64,000 nt of DNA, from assembly GCF_000013605.1 (NCBI RefSeq), contig NC_007908.1, positions 2,852,001 to 2,916,000 of the forward strand, read 5' to 3'. Positions 34,596 through 42,412 of this stretch are shown here, one piece after another. The stretch is from Rhodoferax ferrireducens T118 (GTDB lineage: Bacteria > Pseudomonadota > Gammaproteobacteria > Burkholderiales > Burkholderiaceae_C). Within the stretch, counting starts at the first letter, position 1, and each line of letters opens with the position of its first letter. The notes under the pieces were generated by a model, which saw only the letters and a program-made list of their open reading frames with translations, was not told the origin of the DNA and made no database searches. Both the position numbers and the translations under genes were made by a program.

Positions 34596-35983
34596 GGCGC
34601 AGTTCCTGGCGACGGCACGTCAACGGGCGGCGAAAACAGCGCAACCACCGCCGCCGGGCAGGAGGCAAACCAGGCATGAAAATAACTGGCCTGAATCGAC
34701 CCCACCCGGTACAGCGCCTCGCCTGCTTCGGGCGTGGCCTCACAGCCGGGCCGCGCGGTGCGCCAACGCGCTTGCAGCGGGGTCGCACAGGTCGAATAGT
34801 GAAAAGTGTGGCCGCGCAGCGTGCCAGCTTCCAGCACCAGTTGCTGCGGCCCCAAGGCGGCCAGCCGCTTTTGCATGGTCACGGTGCCGGGCAGCAGGCC
34901 CCACTGCGCCTGCATGTCCCCCTCCAGCGTGACCAGGGTGTCAAACAACACCATCATGCCGCCGCACTCGGCCCACACCGGTTTGTGTTGCGCCACATGC
35001 GCGGCCAGACTGTCGCACAGCGTCTTGTTCGCGGCCAGTTGCGCCGCATGCAATTCAGGATAACCGCCGGGCAGCCAGACCGCATCACAAGGCGGCAAAG
35101 CAGCGTCATTCAAAGGCGAGAAAAATACCACGTTAGCGCCCAGATCGCGCAAGCAGTCCAGATTGGCGGCGTAGATAAAACAAAACGCCGCATCACGCGC
35201 CACCGCCACGGTGCGCCCTGCCAGCGGCAAACCAATTGAAACAGGCGTTTCTGAAAGGGTGGGCGCAGGAGAAAACGTCACATTCCAGCGCTTCAGGTCA
35301 GCCAGCGACATCTGCCCCAAGGGCGTGGCCGCCAGGGCATCGGCTGCGGCATCCAGCCTTGCGAGGGCATCAGTCACTTCACCAGCCACCGTCAAGCCCA
35401 AATGCCGCTCGGGCAAAACCATTGCAGGGTTGTGCAACAGCGCCCCCAGCCACTGTTCTGGCTCGCGCACACTGGCCTGGAGCATGCCGGCGTGCGAGGT
35501 GCTGGCGACCCGGTTGGCCAGCACCCCGGCCCACGGCATGTCAGGGCGGTAATGCTGCAAGCCAAACGCCAGCGCGCCAAAGGTGCCGGCCATGGCGCTC
35601 GCGTCAATCACTGCCAGCACCGGCAGGCCAAAGCGTTGCGCCAGGTCGGCGGCGCTGGGGTTGCCGTCAAACAAACCCATAACACCCTCGACGAGGATCA
35701 AATCCGCCTCCCGCGCCGCTGCCGCCAGCCGCGCGAGGCAGTCGGCCTCGCCATTGATCCACAAGTCCAGCTGGTACACCGGTGCGCCGCAGGCAAGTGC
35801 GTGCCAATGCGGGTCCAGAAAGTCCGGCCCGCACTTGAATACCCGCACCCGTCTGCCTTGGCGGGTATGCAGCCGCGCCAGGGCTGACACCACGGTGGTT
35901 TTGCCCTGGCCGGAGGCGGGGGCGGCGATCAGGATGGCGGGGCAGCAGGTCATGCGAAGCCGTTCATGAGACGAGTCCGTCAT
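34592..35983 (-). CDS. cobB: Cobyrinic acid a,c-diamide synthase CobB/CbiA
   Basis: ATP- and glutamine-dependent amidation of the a and c side chains of (hydrogeno)byrinic or cobyrinic acid. The N-terminal P-loop domain reads PAILIAAPASGQGKTTVVSA. The C-terminal amidotransferase has its nucleophile in PVWAECGGMMVLFDTL and a histidine in RGHTFHYST. The first ATG (35983) is embedded in a perfect hairpin and lacks a ribosome site; the internal ATG at 35953 (MTCCPAILIAAP) fits the family start better. So the real protein may be 453 rather than 463 residues. It follows btuB by nine bases. Confidence 0.92.
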   Translation of the reverse strand: MTDSSHERLRMTCCPAILIAAPASGQGKTTVVSALARLHTRQGRRVRVFKCGPDFLDPHWHALACGAPVYQLDLWINGEADCLARLAAAAREADLILVEGVMGLFDGNPSAADLAQRFGLPVLAVIDASAMAGTFGALAFGLQHYRPDMPWAGVLANRVASTSHAGMLQASVREPEQWLGALLHNPAMVLPERHLGLTVAGEVTDALARLDAAADALAATPLGQMSLADLKRWNVTFSPAPTLSETPVSIGLPLAGRTVAVARDAAFCFIYAANLDCLRDLGANVVFFSPLNDAALPPCDAVWLPGGYPELHAAQLAANKTLCDSLAAHVAQHKPVWAECGGMMVLFDTLVTLEGDMQAQWGLLPGTVTMQKRLAALGPQQLVLEAGTLRGHTFHYSTCATPLQARWRTARPGCEATPEAGEALYRVGSIQASYFHAWFASCPAAVVALFSPPVDVPSPGTAP

Positions 35984-36010
35984 GCGGGTGGCTTAAAAAG
36001 CCACCCGCAT
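35982..36010. terminator. Perfect hairpin spanning btuB stop and cobB first start
   Basis: A perfect 13-base-pair inverted repeat with arms ATGCGGGTGGCTT and AAGCCACCCGCAT and a three-base loop. The left arm encodes the last residues of BtuB (MRVAF) and the right arm ends inside the first ATG of cobB. There is no downstream U-tract, so it looks more like an mRNA stabiliser or a block on cobB initiation than a classic terminator. Confidence 0.55.
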
Positions 36011-37966
36011 AGCCGCAGTGACAGCACGTCCAGCTTCCGGGTAAATCCCATTGGTGACCCCCGCTGTGCATTTAAAGGCTTGGGTGTAGTACTTGGCATC
36101 GAGCAGATTGGTCAAACCCAGCGACAGCTCCACACTGCGCCACTGGTAGGCATAGCGCGCATCGACCGTGGCGTAGCTCGGCACCGTGCAAGTGTTGTTG
36201 AAGTCCACATGCTGTGACGCCACCCACACCACCCCGGCATTCACGGAATGCGCAGGTGCCGGCCGCCAATCGGCGCGTAACGCCACAGTGGTGCCTGCCA
36301 CCAGCGGTACATTTTTGCCGTTGTGTGCGCCTTCGGTAAATTTGGCTTCACGAACGCCAACATTGACCCGAACGCCCAGAGTTTTGCTTAAGTCGTGCTG
36401 GGTTTCAAGCTCTAGTCCCTGGCGCCGCGTGGGGTCAAAGTTCACATTGGCACCCAGCCCACTCCAGGAATTGGCGTTGGCCACCGTTGGGTCATAGCCC
36501 AGTTCGTTGGTCAAGTTGTTCCGGTAGAAACGTAGTTCAACCCGGCCTCCAGCATATTTCCAGCGGCTGCCCAGCTCCAGGTCACGAGAAGTCTGGGGTT
36601 GCAAAACGGCACCGGGTGTGGTGAAGCCCAGTTCGTCAATATTGGCCAGTCGAAAGCTGTTCCCCACACGCCCAAAAATCGACAAGGCATCAGACATTGG
36701 CTGGATGATCCCCAACTCCCAGGCCGTCTGATCGTTATTGGTGCTTGCAGTGAAGGTGTCGCTTTGTTTGATGTTCTCCGACCGATAGCCGGCAGTCACA
36801 CGCGTGCCGCCGCTCAAGGTGACTTCGTCCTGCGCATAAAAAGCACTTGTTTTTTGCTGCGAGACCGATCCAAAAGCTCCCGGCACGATGCGTTTCCAGT
36901 CAGACTGGTCATGTCCCAGCGTCAGCGCATTGCGAAGATTTCCAAGCTTTGCCTCGTTTCTGGCACGCAACGCCAGCGTGCTGGCATCCACGTCGGACCG
37001 GTAGGTAGACACACCACTGCTCAGACTATCAAGATTCTTGGTTCGTTGACCCACGTCTACACCCACTTGCCAAGCACCTAATTCAGCGCTGGCAAACAAA
37101 GTTTGGCGCGTATTCTTGATGCTGCCTGTTGTGTTGGGACTGGTGGTCTGGCTCGGGTTCGCTTGGTACTGGGCCGCAGTCAACGACCCCGGCAAACCGC
37201 TGTCCAACGAGTCATTGGCATAGCTGGCGCCCACGCGCAGCCAATCATTGCTCCATTGCGCCTGGGCTGAAGAACCTTCCACGTTGGATTTGAAATTGTC
37301 GCGATGGTTATCCGCCTGGCGCTTGTTACCCGCCACATCCAGCGAGAAACCACCGGCCACCAAGGTGCCGTTCGCACGCACCTCATTGAGCCCGTAGCTG
37401 CCAGTCGCTGCATAGAGATCGGCTGAATTTTTTCGCGCGGACCCACGACCCGCCTTGGTCGTGATCACAATCACGCCGCCAGTGGCGCCCTCGCCGTACA
37501 ACACCGAACCGCTGCCGCGCAACACTTCAATGCGCTCAACCGAGTTGATCGCAATGCCCGCCAACCGGGTTCCACCCAAGTCAGCCTCATTGACCTTGAC
37601 CCCATCCACAATCACCACCTGATTACTGCCTGCTGTGGAACCAAAGCCTCGCAGATCCAGGCCGTAATCACCACCACCGTAGTAATCAACGCGGCCAGGC
37701 ACACCCAGCAGCTTGATCACTGCCTCATTCACAGTTGACACACCAGCGCGTGCAATATCGTCCTTGGTAATCACACTGACACCAAACGGTAAGGTGAAAG
37801 CCTCAGCATCGAACCGCGTGGCAGTCACCACCACCTCTTTAAGCACCACCTCGGACTGGCCCTGCGCCAGCACCGAAGAAGCAGGAAAAGCCGCAAAAAC
37901 AGCCAAAACAGACACGCCCAGGCGCACGGGTGCGCGACCGCGTTTGGAAAATACAGAAGTCTTCAT
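35993..37966 (-). CDS. btuB: TonB-dependent vitamin B12 receptor BtuB
   Basis: An outer-membrane gated channel for cobalamin driven by TonB. The 657-residue protein starts with a signal (LGVSVLAVFAAFPASSVLAQ), then a TonB-box-like stretch and a plug domain (VSTVNEAVIKLLGVPGRVDY, VERIEVLRGSGSVLYGEGAT). A 22-strand barrel follows, ending MRVAF with the required C-terminal phenylalanine. A cobalamin riboswitch occupies its leader, so it is expected to be repressed by B12. It is the first gene of the cobalamin locus. Identity as BtuB rests on riboswitch and locus together with the receptor fold. Confidence 0.93.
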   Translation of the reverse strand: MKTSVFSKRGRAPVRLGVSVLAVFAAFPASSVLAQGQSEVVLKEVVVTATRFDAEAFTLPFGVSVITKDDIARAGVSTVNEAVIKLLGVPGRVDYYGGGDYGLDLRGFGSTAGSNQVVIVDGVKVNEADLGGTRLAGIAINSVERIEVLRGSGSVLYGEGATGGVIVITTKAGRGSARKNSADLYAATGSYGLNEVRANGTLVAGGFSLDVAGNKRQADNHRDNFKSNVEGSSAQAQWSNDWLRVGASYANDSLDSGLPGSLTAAQYQANPSQTTSPNTTGSIKNTRQTLFASAELGAWQVGVDVGQRTKNLDSLSSGVSTYRSDVDASTLALRARNEAKLGNLRNALTLGHDQSDWKRIVPGAFGSVSQQKTSAFYAQDEVTLSGGTRVTAGYRSENIKQSDTFTASTNNDQTAWELGIIQPMSDALSIFGRVGNSFRLANIDELGFTTPGAVLQPQTSRDLELGSRWKYAGGRVELRFYRNNLTNELGYDPTVANANSWSGLGANVNFDPTRRQGLELETQHDLSKTLGVRVNVGVREAKFTEGAHNGKNVPLVAGTTVALRADWRPAPAHSVNAGVVWVASQHVDFNNTCTVPSYATVDARYAYQWRSVELSLGLTNLLDAKYYTQAFKCTAGVTNGIYPEAGRAVTAAMRVAF

Positions 37967-37995
37967 AGTCGAGAAAAGGAACCATCAAAAGCCCT

Positions 37996-38015
37996 CACCG
38001 TCGTCCCCGACGGTG
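37996..38015 (-). promoter_or_regulatory. Expression-platform hairpin of the btuB leader
   Basis: Perfect seven-base arms CACCGTC and GACGGTG around a six-base loop, lying between the aptamer and the btuB start and followed on the minus strand by AGGGCTTTTG. It could be a weak terminator or a ribosome-site sequestering stem that responds to B12. Confidence 0.55.
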
Positions 38016-38049
38016 CCTGAGCGTCACGGTTTCACGCCAGGCGTGCAAC

Positions 38050-38272
38050 CACCGTGTTGGCCGGTATCCGGGCTGGTGGAATCAACCTCCATCGCCTTCC
38101 CAAGCGCGTGTTCAGAACGCTCAGTGGCTGTGATGGAAGCGGCGTCTTGCGACGCGTCCACTTACCGTTGCGGGGGCAGCGCAGGTTAGCCAGACCATTC
38201 GGCACTTCGACAAGCTCAGTGCGAACGGCGTGACCTCCTGCTTCCCGTTGAACTGCGGCGTGTGAACCACAC
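38050..38272 (-). promoter_or_regulatory. Cobalamin riboswitch upstream of btuB
   Basis: Read on the minus strand, the leader has the hallmark blocks in order: AACGGGAAGCAGG, CGCTGCCCCCGCAACGG (the B12 box), CACAGCCACTGAGCG, CTTGGGAAGGCG and CAGCCCGGATACCGGCC. These are the conserved parts of the adenosylcobalamin aptamer. The P3-type stem (arms at 38237-38241 and 38181-38185) has a loop of 51 bases instead of the usual handful, filled by a REP-like palindrome. The aptamer ends about 80 bases before the btuB start, leaving room for the expression platform. It probably represses btuB and, by read-through, the whole cob locus. Confidence 0.92.
38198..38225. repeat. REP-like palindrome inside the riboswitch
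   Basis: Arms TTCG-g-CACT and AGTG-CGAA enclose the core TTCGACAAGCTC. The core CTTCGACAAGCTCAG is a very common repetitive sequence of Xanthomonas, Pseudomonas and Comamonadaceae genomes, from general knowledge. It sits exactly in the terminal loop of a riboswitch stem. Confidence 0.7.
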
Positions 38273-38321
38273 CGCGAGCACCAACGCTGTGGATTCTACC
38301 GCCGACGGCTTTTCCAAACCC

Positions 38322-38327
38322 TACAAT
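38322..38327 (+). promoter_or_regulatory. -10 box of the zapB-zapA promoter
   Basis: TACAAT ends nine bases before the ATG at 38336, so transcription would begin within one or two bases of the start codon and the mRNA would be leaderless. The -35 region is weak. Confidence 0.5.
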
Positions 38328-38335
38328 AACGGTCT

Positions 38336-38566
38336 ATGTCGAACCCCCCTCAAATCGACCAAGTCGCCGAACGTGTCGAGCGTTTGCTTGTCCGTTACGA
38401 AGAACTGCAACGCACCAACGCCTTGCTCAACGAGCAGGTCCATGCTCTTTCCCAGGAGCGCGACTCCCTGAAATCCCGACTGAGTGCCGCCCGCGCCCGG
38501 GTCGACGCGCTGCTGCAACGTTTGCCCGAGGCGACACCAAACCAAGCGCACAAAGGGACGGAATGA
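38336..38566 (+). CDS. ZapB-like cell-division coiled-coil protein
   Basis: A 76-residue protein predicted to be almost entirely coiled coil, with heptad-like leucines in VERLLVRYEELQRTNALLNE and SQERDSLKSRLSAARARVDA. Small coiled-coil proteins of this kind (TIGR02449/ZapB-like) commonly precede zapA and stabilise the Z-ring. Its stop overlaps the zapA ATG by four bases (38563-38566). The -10 box lies so close that the mRNA may be leaderless, and no ribosome site is visible. The functional name is by context and shape. Confidence 0.75.
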   Translation: MSNPPQIDQVAERVERLLVRYEELQRTNALLNEQVHALSQERDSLKSRLSAARARVDALLQRLPEATPNQAHKGTE

Positions 38567-38916
38567 AACAGCTCGAAGTTCAAATCATGGGGCAAGCGTA
38601 CCTGCTGGGTTGTCCCGATGGGGGCGAGTCCCGCCTGCTGGAGGCCGTGGAAAAGGTCGACACGGCCATGTGCAGGATTCGCGACGGCGGCAAAGTCCGG
38701 GCGCGTGATCGCATCGCCGTGCTGGCCGCGCTCAACCTGGCCTTTGATCTGGCCGACAAGAGCTCAGACACTGTTCAGGCGCCTGTCCACGCGGCTTCAT
38801 TCGGCACGGGGGACCACCCGGCACAAGGCGTTCAAACGCCGGACGACAGGGTGCTGTTGGCCTCGCTGCTGGAGCGACTTGACGTCGCGCTGGGCACGGA
38901 TGGTCGCCTGCTTTGA
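38563..38916 (+). CDS. zapA: Cell division protein ZapA
   Basis: Promotes FtsZ filament bundling at mid-cell. The 117-residue protein has the ZapA opening KQLEVQIMGQAYLLGCPDGGESRLLEAVEKVDTAM, the globular part, and the central RVRARDRIAVLAALNLAFDL region leading to a C-terminal helix. Residues after about 75 are less conserved and somewhat longer than in E. coli. Translationally coupled to the ZapB-like gene and followed by 6S RNA, the order conserved across many proteobacteria. Confidence 0.92.
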   Translation: MKQLEVQIMGQAYLLGCPDGGESRLLEAVEKVDTAMCRIRDGGKVRARDRIAVLAALNLAFDLADKSSDTVQAPVHAASFGTGDHPAQGVQTPDDRVLLASLLERLDVALGTDGRLL

Positions 38917-38953
38917 TCCCTTAATTTTTTACCCATAACTGCGATTCAAGCTC

Positions 38954-38959
38954 TACAAT
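38954..38959 (+). promoter_or_regulatory. -10 box of the 6S RNA promoter
   Basis: TACAAT lies about seven bases before the predicted 5' end of the 6S RNA at 38967. The -35 region is not well matched. Confidence 0.6.
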
Positions 38960-38966
38960 AATCTCG

Positions 38967-39134
38967 TCTGCAGTGTTCGCCGGGCTTTATAGTTCCTTGA
39001 ACCAATGCTCTTAGAGCCCGGGCTTGGAACATCACTGGTCAAGCGTGATCGTCTCGCGTTAGATGAACCCAATGACCAGTTGACCTCGCCCACCTGAACC
39101 CCGGTTCAGGATGCCGGTCCGGTGACTCTGCAGA
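38967..39134 (+). ncRNA. ssrS: 6S RNA
   Basis: A sigma-70 RNA polymerase-binding RNA that damps transcription in stationary phase. The 168-base segment begins TCTGCAGTGTTCGCCGG and ends with CCGGTCCGGTGACTCTGCAGA-like sequence, whose outer TCTGCAG and CTGCAGA arms close a long terminal stem. The TGTTCGCCGG start resembles the conserved TGTTCGC of known 6S RNAs, and the interior folds back (GAACCAATG, TTGGAACATC). Its place directly after zapA is the conserved proteobacterial location, and a TACAAT box lies at the right distance. Ends are predicted from the closing stem. Confidence 0.82.
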
Positions 39135-39162
39135 CACCTTTTCTCCTTTCCTCCCCCCTTGC

Positions 39163-39981
39163 ATGAACTTTGAACCAGCCCTGATCATTGAACTCGCGCT
39201 CTTAGGGCTGGGCACAGGTTTTTTGGCGGGCTTGCTGGGCATTGGCGGGGGCATGATGATGGTGCCCTTTATCACCATCATTCTGTCCGGGCGCGGGGTG
39301 AGCCCCAACCTGGCAGTCAAGATGGCGATTGCCACGTCCATGGCCACCATCCTCTTCACCTCGGTTTCAAGCGTGCGCGCCCACCACAAACGCGGCGCCG
39401 TGCGCTGGGATCTGGTCAGGGGCCTGGCACCGGGCATCCTATTGGGCGGGGCCGTGGCCAGCCTGGGCGTTTTTGCCCTGCTCAAAGGCTCCTGGTTGGC
39501 GCTGTTTTTTGCCGCCTTTGTGAGCTTTTCCGCGACCCAGATGTTTCTGGACAAAAAACCCGCACCCACACGACAAGTGCCGGGTACTGCTGGCCTGATT
39601 GGCGCCGGTGGCGTCATCGGCTTTCTGTCGGGACTGGTCGGCGCCGGTGGCGGCTTTGTGAGTGTGCCCTTCATGACCTGGTGCAATGTCGCCATCCACA
39701 ACGCAGTGGCTACTTCTGCGGCATTGGGCTTTCCAATCGCCTTGGCGAACGTGGTGGGCTACGTCATCGGCGGCCAGGATGTGCAAAACCTGCCCCCGTA
39801 TTCATTCGGCTACATCTGGTTGCCGGCGATGGGGGTGATCGCATCCTGCAGTGTCCTCACCGCGCCGTTGGGTGCACGGGCCGCCCACACTTTGCCAGTG
39901 AAACAACTCAAACGCGTATTTGCCAGCATCCTGTACCTGCTGGCGGCTTATATGCTGTACCGGGGGCTGTCCAGCCTGTAA
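39163..39981 (+). CDS. TSUP family sulfite/organosulfonate exporter (TauE/SafE-like)
   Basis: A 272-residue membrane protein with about eight hydrophobic segments in two repeated halves: GLGTGFLAGLLGIGGGMMMVPFI, and again GAGGVIGFLSGLVGAGGGFVSVPFM. The paired GxGGG loops are diagnostic for the TSUP family. It likely moves sulfite, sulfoacetate or a related anion across the inner membrane. It follows 6S RNA and converges with the GGDEF-EAL gene. The substrate cannot be inferred from neighbours. Confidence 0.88.
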   Translation: MNFEPALIIELALLGLGTGFLAGLLGIGGGMMMVPFITIILSGRGVSPNLAVKMAIATSMATILFTSVSSVRAHHKRGAVRWDLVRGLAPGILLGGAVASLGVFALLKGSWLALFFAAFVSFSATQMFLDKKPAPTRQVPGTAGLIGAGGVIGFLSGLVGAGGGFVSVPFMTWCNVAIHNAVATSAALGFPIALANVVGYVIGGQDVQNLPPYSFGYIWLPAMGVIASCSVLTAPLGARAAHTLPVKQLKRVFASILYLLAAYMLYRGLSSL

Positions 39982-40003
39982 CGCCGGCGCCGCGCACGGC
40001 GGG

Positions 40004-42412
40004 CTAATCGCGCGGAAATGACGCCATCAGTCGCTCAAACTCCTCGGCAGGCAGTCCGGGGGAACACAGAAAACCTTGAAAAGATTCGCAATTGAGCCCG
40101 GCCAGGTAGTCTCGTTGCGCGATGGTTTCGACCCCCTCTGCGACCACTTTCAATTTGAGTCCGCGCGCCATGCCGATAGTCGCACTCACGATGGCGCGGT
40201 CACCTTCGTCGTCGGGCAGGCCCATGACAAAAGAGCGATCAATCTTGAGCTTGGAGATGGGAAATTTTTTCAGGTAAGCCAAGCTCGAATAACCGGTGCC
40301 AAAGTCATCGATCGACAGGGCGACTCCGAGGGCCGCCAGTGCATGCAAACGGTTCAAGGTCTCATTGGCATCCCTGACCAAAATGGTCTCTGTCAATTCG
40401 AGCTCAAGAAGATACGGTGCCAATCCGGAATCCTTCAGCACGTTCGCCACAATCTCCACAAAATCGGTCTGCTGAAACTGCAGTGCCGATACGTTGACCG
40501 ACACCGTGACCGGCGTGCCAGCGTTCTGCCAGAGCACCGCTTGCCGCACCGCCTCTTTAAGCACCCAGGTGCCAATCGTGATGATGAAGCCCGATTCCTC
40601 TGCCAGGGGAATGAACAACACGGGCGACACATTGCCCAGTTCGCCATCCAACCAGCGAATCAGCGCCTCCACGCCCACCAACTGGCCGTTGGCCAGGGAA
40701 ATTTGCGGCTGGTAGTGCAGCCGGAACATGCCCTGCTCCATGGCCCGGCGCATGGCATGGTCCATTTTCATGCGCGACAGCAAATCAACATTCATCTGCG
40801 GTTGATAAAAACGGAAACTGCCTCGACCGCGCTCCTTGACCAGATACATCGCCGTATCAGCGCACTTGATCAACTCATCGAGCGAGCGGCCATCGGCCGG
40901 ATACAGTGCGATACCAATACTGCACCCAACCGAAAAACTGGTTTCCTCGATCAGAAAAGCCTGCGCCATCAGGTCCAGAATGCGCTGTGCCAGCATTTCA
41001 GCGCCACGAGCGTCAATTTCCTGCACAAAAATGACAAAGTCGTCGCCACCGAGCCGACACAAGGTGTCGGCGTCGCGCAAACAACGTTTGATGCGCTCCG
41101 CCACTTCGACCAGAACCCGGTCGCCAAACACATGCCCCATCGAGTCATTGATATTCTTGAAGTGATCCAGATCCAGAAAGAAAACACCAAACTGCGAGCC
41201 GTGGCGCTCGGCCATGCGCAAGGCAAAGCCGACTCGCTGTGACAACAACAATTTATTGGGCAGACCTGTCAGGGCGTCGCTGTAAGCCAGTTGCTCAATG
41301 CGTTTTTGGGCCGCCAATTCTTCGGTCAGGTCCTTGAAGAAGCAAATGGTGTGCAAGACAGCGCCGTCCTCGTCACGCAATAAAACCCATGACAGATGAA
41401 CGGCACAAGCAGAACGACCGGCACGGTCAAGCCAGACCTGCCCGCGCCAGAAGCCCTCATCGCGCAGCACCTGTTCCACACGAACCATCAGTTCAGGGTC
41501 ACACGGATCCTGGAATAGACTCTTGGCGGATTCCCCCAGCAATTGAGCTTGAGAAGTGTCTGTCAAACGCTCACAAACCGGATTGACAGCCAGGATCGTC
41601 AGATCCGGATCCGTGATGAAGATGGCATCCACGCTCGACTCAAACACTTTGGCCGCCAGACGCAGTCTGGACTGGGCATCAACACTTTGCGTGATGTCCC
41701 GAAACGAGAACACCCGACCGGTCGCTTGACCTCTGCTGAATTGCGGCCGTGACACCCGCTCCAGTAGACGCCCAGTGATCAGGATCAACACATCAGTGGT
41801 TTCCAGCAAGGGACTCTCAGCAATCGCCCGCAGGCGCGTCTCGTATGCCGCAGCGTCGAGCACCCGCGAGGCCAGATGGCCATGCAAGGCCCGGTCATTG
41901 GGATTCAAAAGCAGCTCTTCGGGCACATCCCACATGGCGGCAAAATGCCGGTTGTAGTTGCGGATGTCGCCACTGCGATCGGTGACCAGAATGCCATCGG
42001 CAGTTGATTCCAGTGTGGCCCGCAGCTCTGCCACCAAGCTTTCAAGTTCATCTTCGGTGCGGCGCTGCTGGCGCAGATCGCGAATGCCCACCACATACAC
42101 CGCGCGCCCCGTTTCGGGCCAAACCCGGCTGACACGGCGTTCCACCGGAACGGCCATGCCATCGGCACCACGCAACAGGGTTTCCGAGTGAATGCCATCA
42201 ACCAAACCAGCGGCGATGTCCTCCCAAAAGAACTGGTCTTCTGGCGTAACAGTCAACTCTATAGCGGGCTTGCCCACCAAATCCTCTGCCTTCAAACCCA
42301 ACAAGTCGGCCGCTGCGTGATTGACCGCGAGGATGCGCAAACTCACCGGATCAACCAGCCAGACGGCCTCGATCAAACCATCAATCAAGAGGCCCCAGGC
42401 CGCCGGATTCAC
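40004..42412 (-). CDS. PAS-GGDEF-EAL c-di-GMP enzyme
   Basis: An 802-residue soluble protein with no membrane segment. Three PAS-type sensor regions (about residues 5-115, 135-245, 255-370) precede a GGDEF domain (380-530) with the site CRLGGDDFVIFVQE. An EAL domain (545-795) follows, with VGVEALIRWLDG, NVNVSALQF-like helices and IDDFGTGYSSLAYLKKF. GGDDF departs from the usual E at position four, so cyclase activity may be low; the EAL residues look complete, so phosphodiesterase activity is likely. It overlaps the HD-GYP gene by four bases (ATGA). Confidence 0.9.
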   Translation of the reverse strand: MNPAAWGLLIDGLIEAVWLVDPVSLRILAVNHAAADLLGLKAEDLVGKPAIELTVTPEDQFFWEDIAAGLVDGIHSETLLRGADGMAVPVERRVSRVWPETGRAVYVVGIRDLRQQRRTEDELESLVAELRATLESTADGILVTDRSGDIRNYNRHFAAMWDVPEELLLNPNDRALHGHLASRVLDAAAYETRLRAIAESPLLETTDVLILITGRLLERVSRPQFSRGQATGRVFSFRDITQSVDAQSRLRLAAKVFESSVDAIFITDPDLTILAVNPVCERLTDTSQAQLLGESAKSLFQDPCDPELMVRVEQVLRDEGFWRGQVWLDRAGRSACAVHLSWVLLRDEDGAVLHTICFFKDLTEELAAQKRIEQLAYSDALTGLPNKLLLSQRVGFALRMAERHGSQFGVFFLDLDHFKNINDSMGHVFGDRVLVEVAERIKRCLRDADTLCRLGGDDFVIFVQEIDARGAEMLAQRILDLMAQAFLIEETSFSVGCSIGIALYPADGRSLDELIKCADTAMYLVKERGRGSFRFYQPQMNVDLLSRMKMDHAMRRAMEQGMFRLHYQPQISLANGQLVGVEALIRWLDGELGNVSPVLFIPLAEESGFIITIGTWVLKEAVRQAVLWQNAGTPVTVSVNVSALQFQQTDFVEIVANVLKDSGLAPYLLELELTETILVRDANETLNRLHALAALGVALSIDDFGTGYSSLAYLKKFPISKLKIDRSFVMGLPDDEGDRAIVSATIGMARGLKLKVVAEGVETIAQRDYLAGLNCESFQGFLCSPGLPAEEFERLMASFPRD

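Larger units (their letters stand above)
37967..38335. other. Gene-free leader region between btuB and zapB-like gene
   Basis: These 369 bases hold the minus-strand cobalamin riboswitch (38050-38272), a downstream hairpin (37996-38015) and, at the right end, the plus-strand TACAAT promoter of the zapB-like gene (38322-38327). I see no coding sequence here. Confidence 0.85.
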
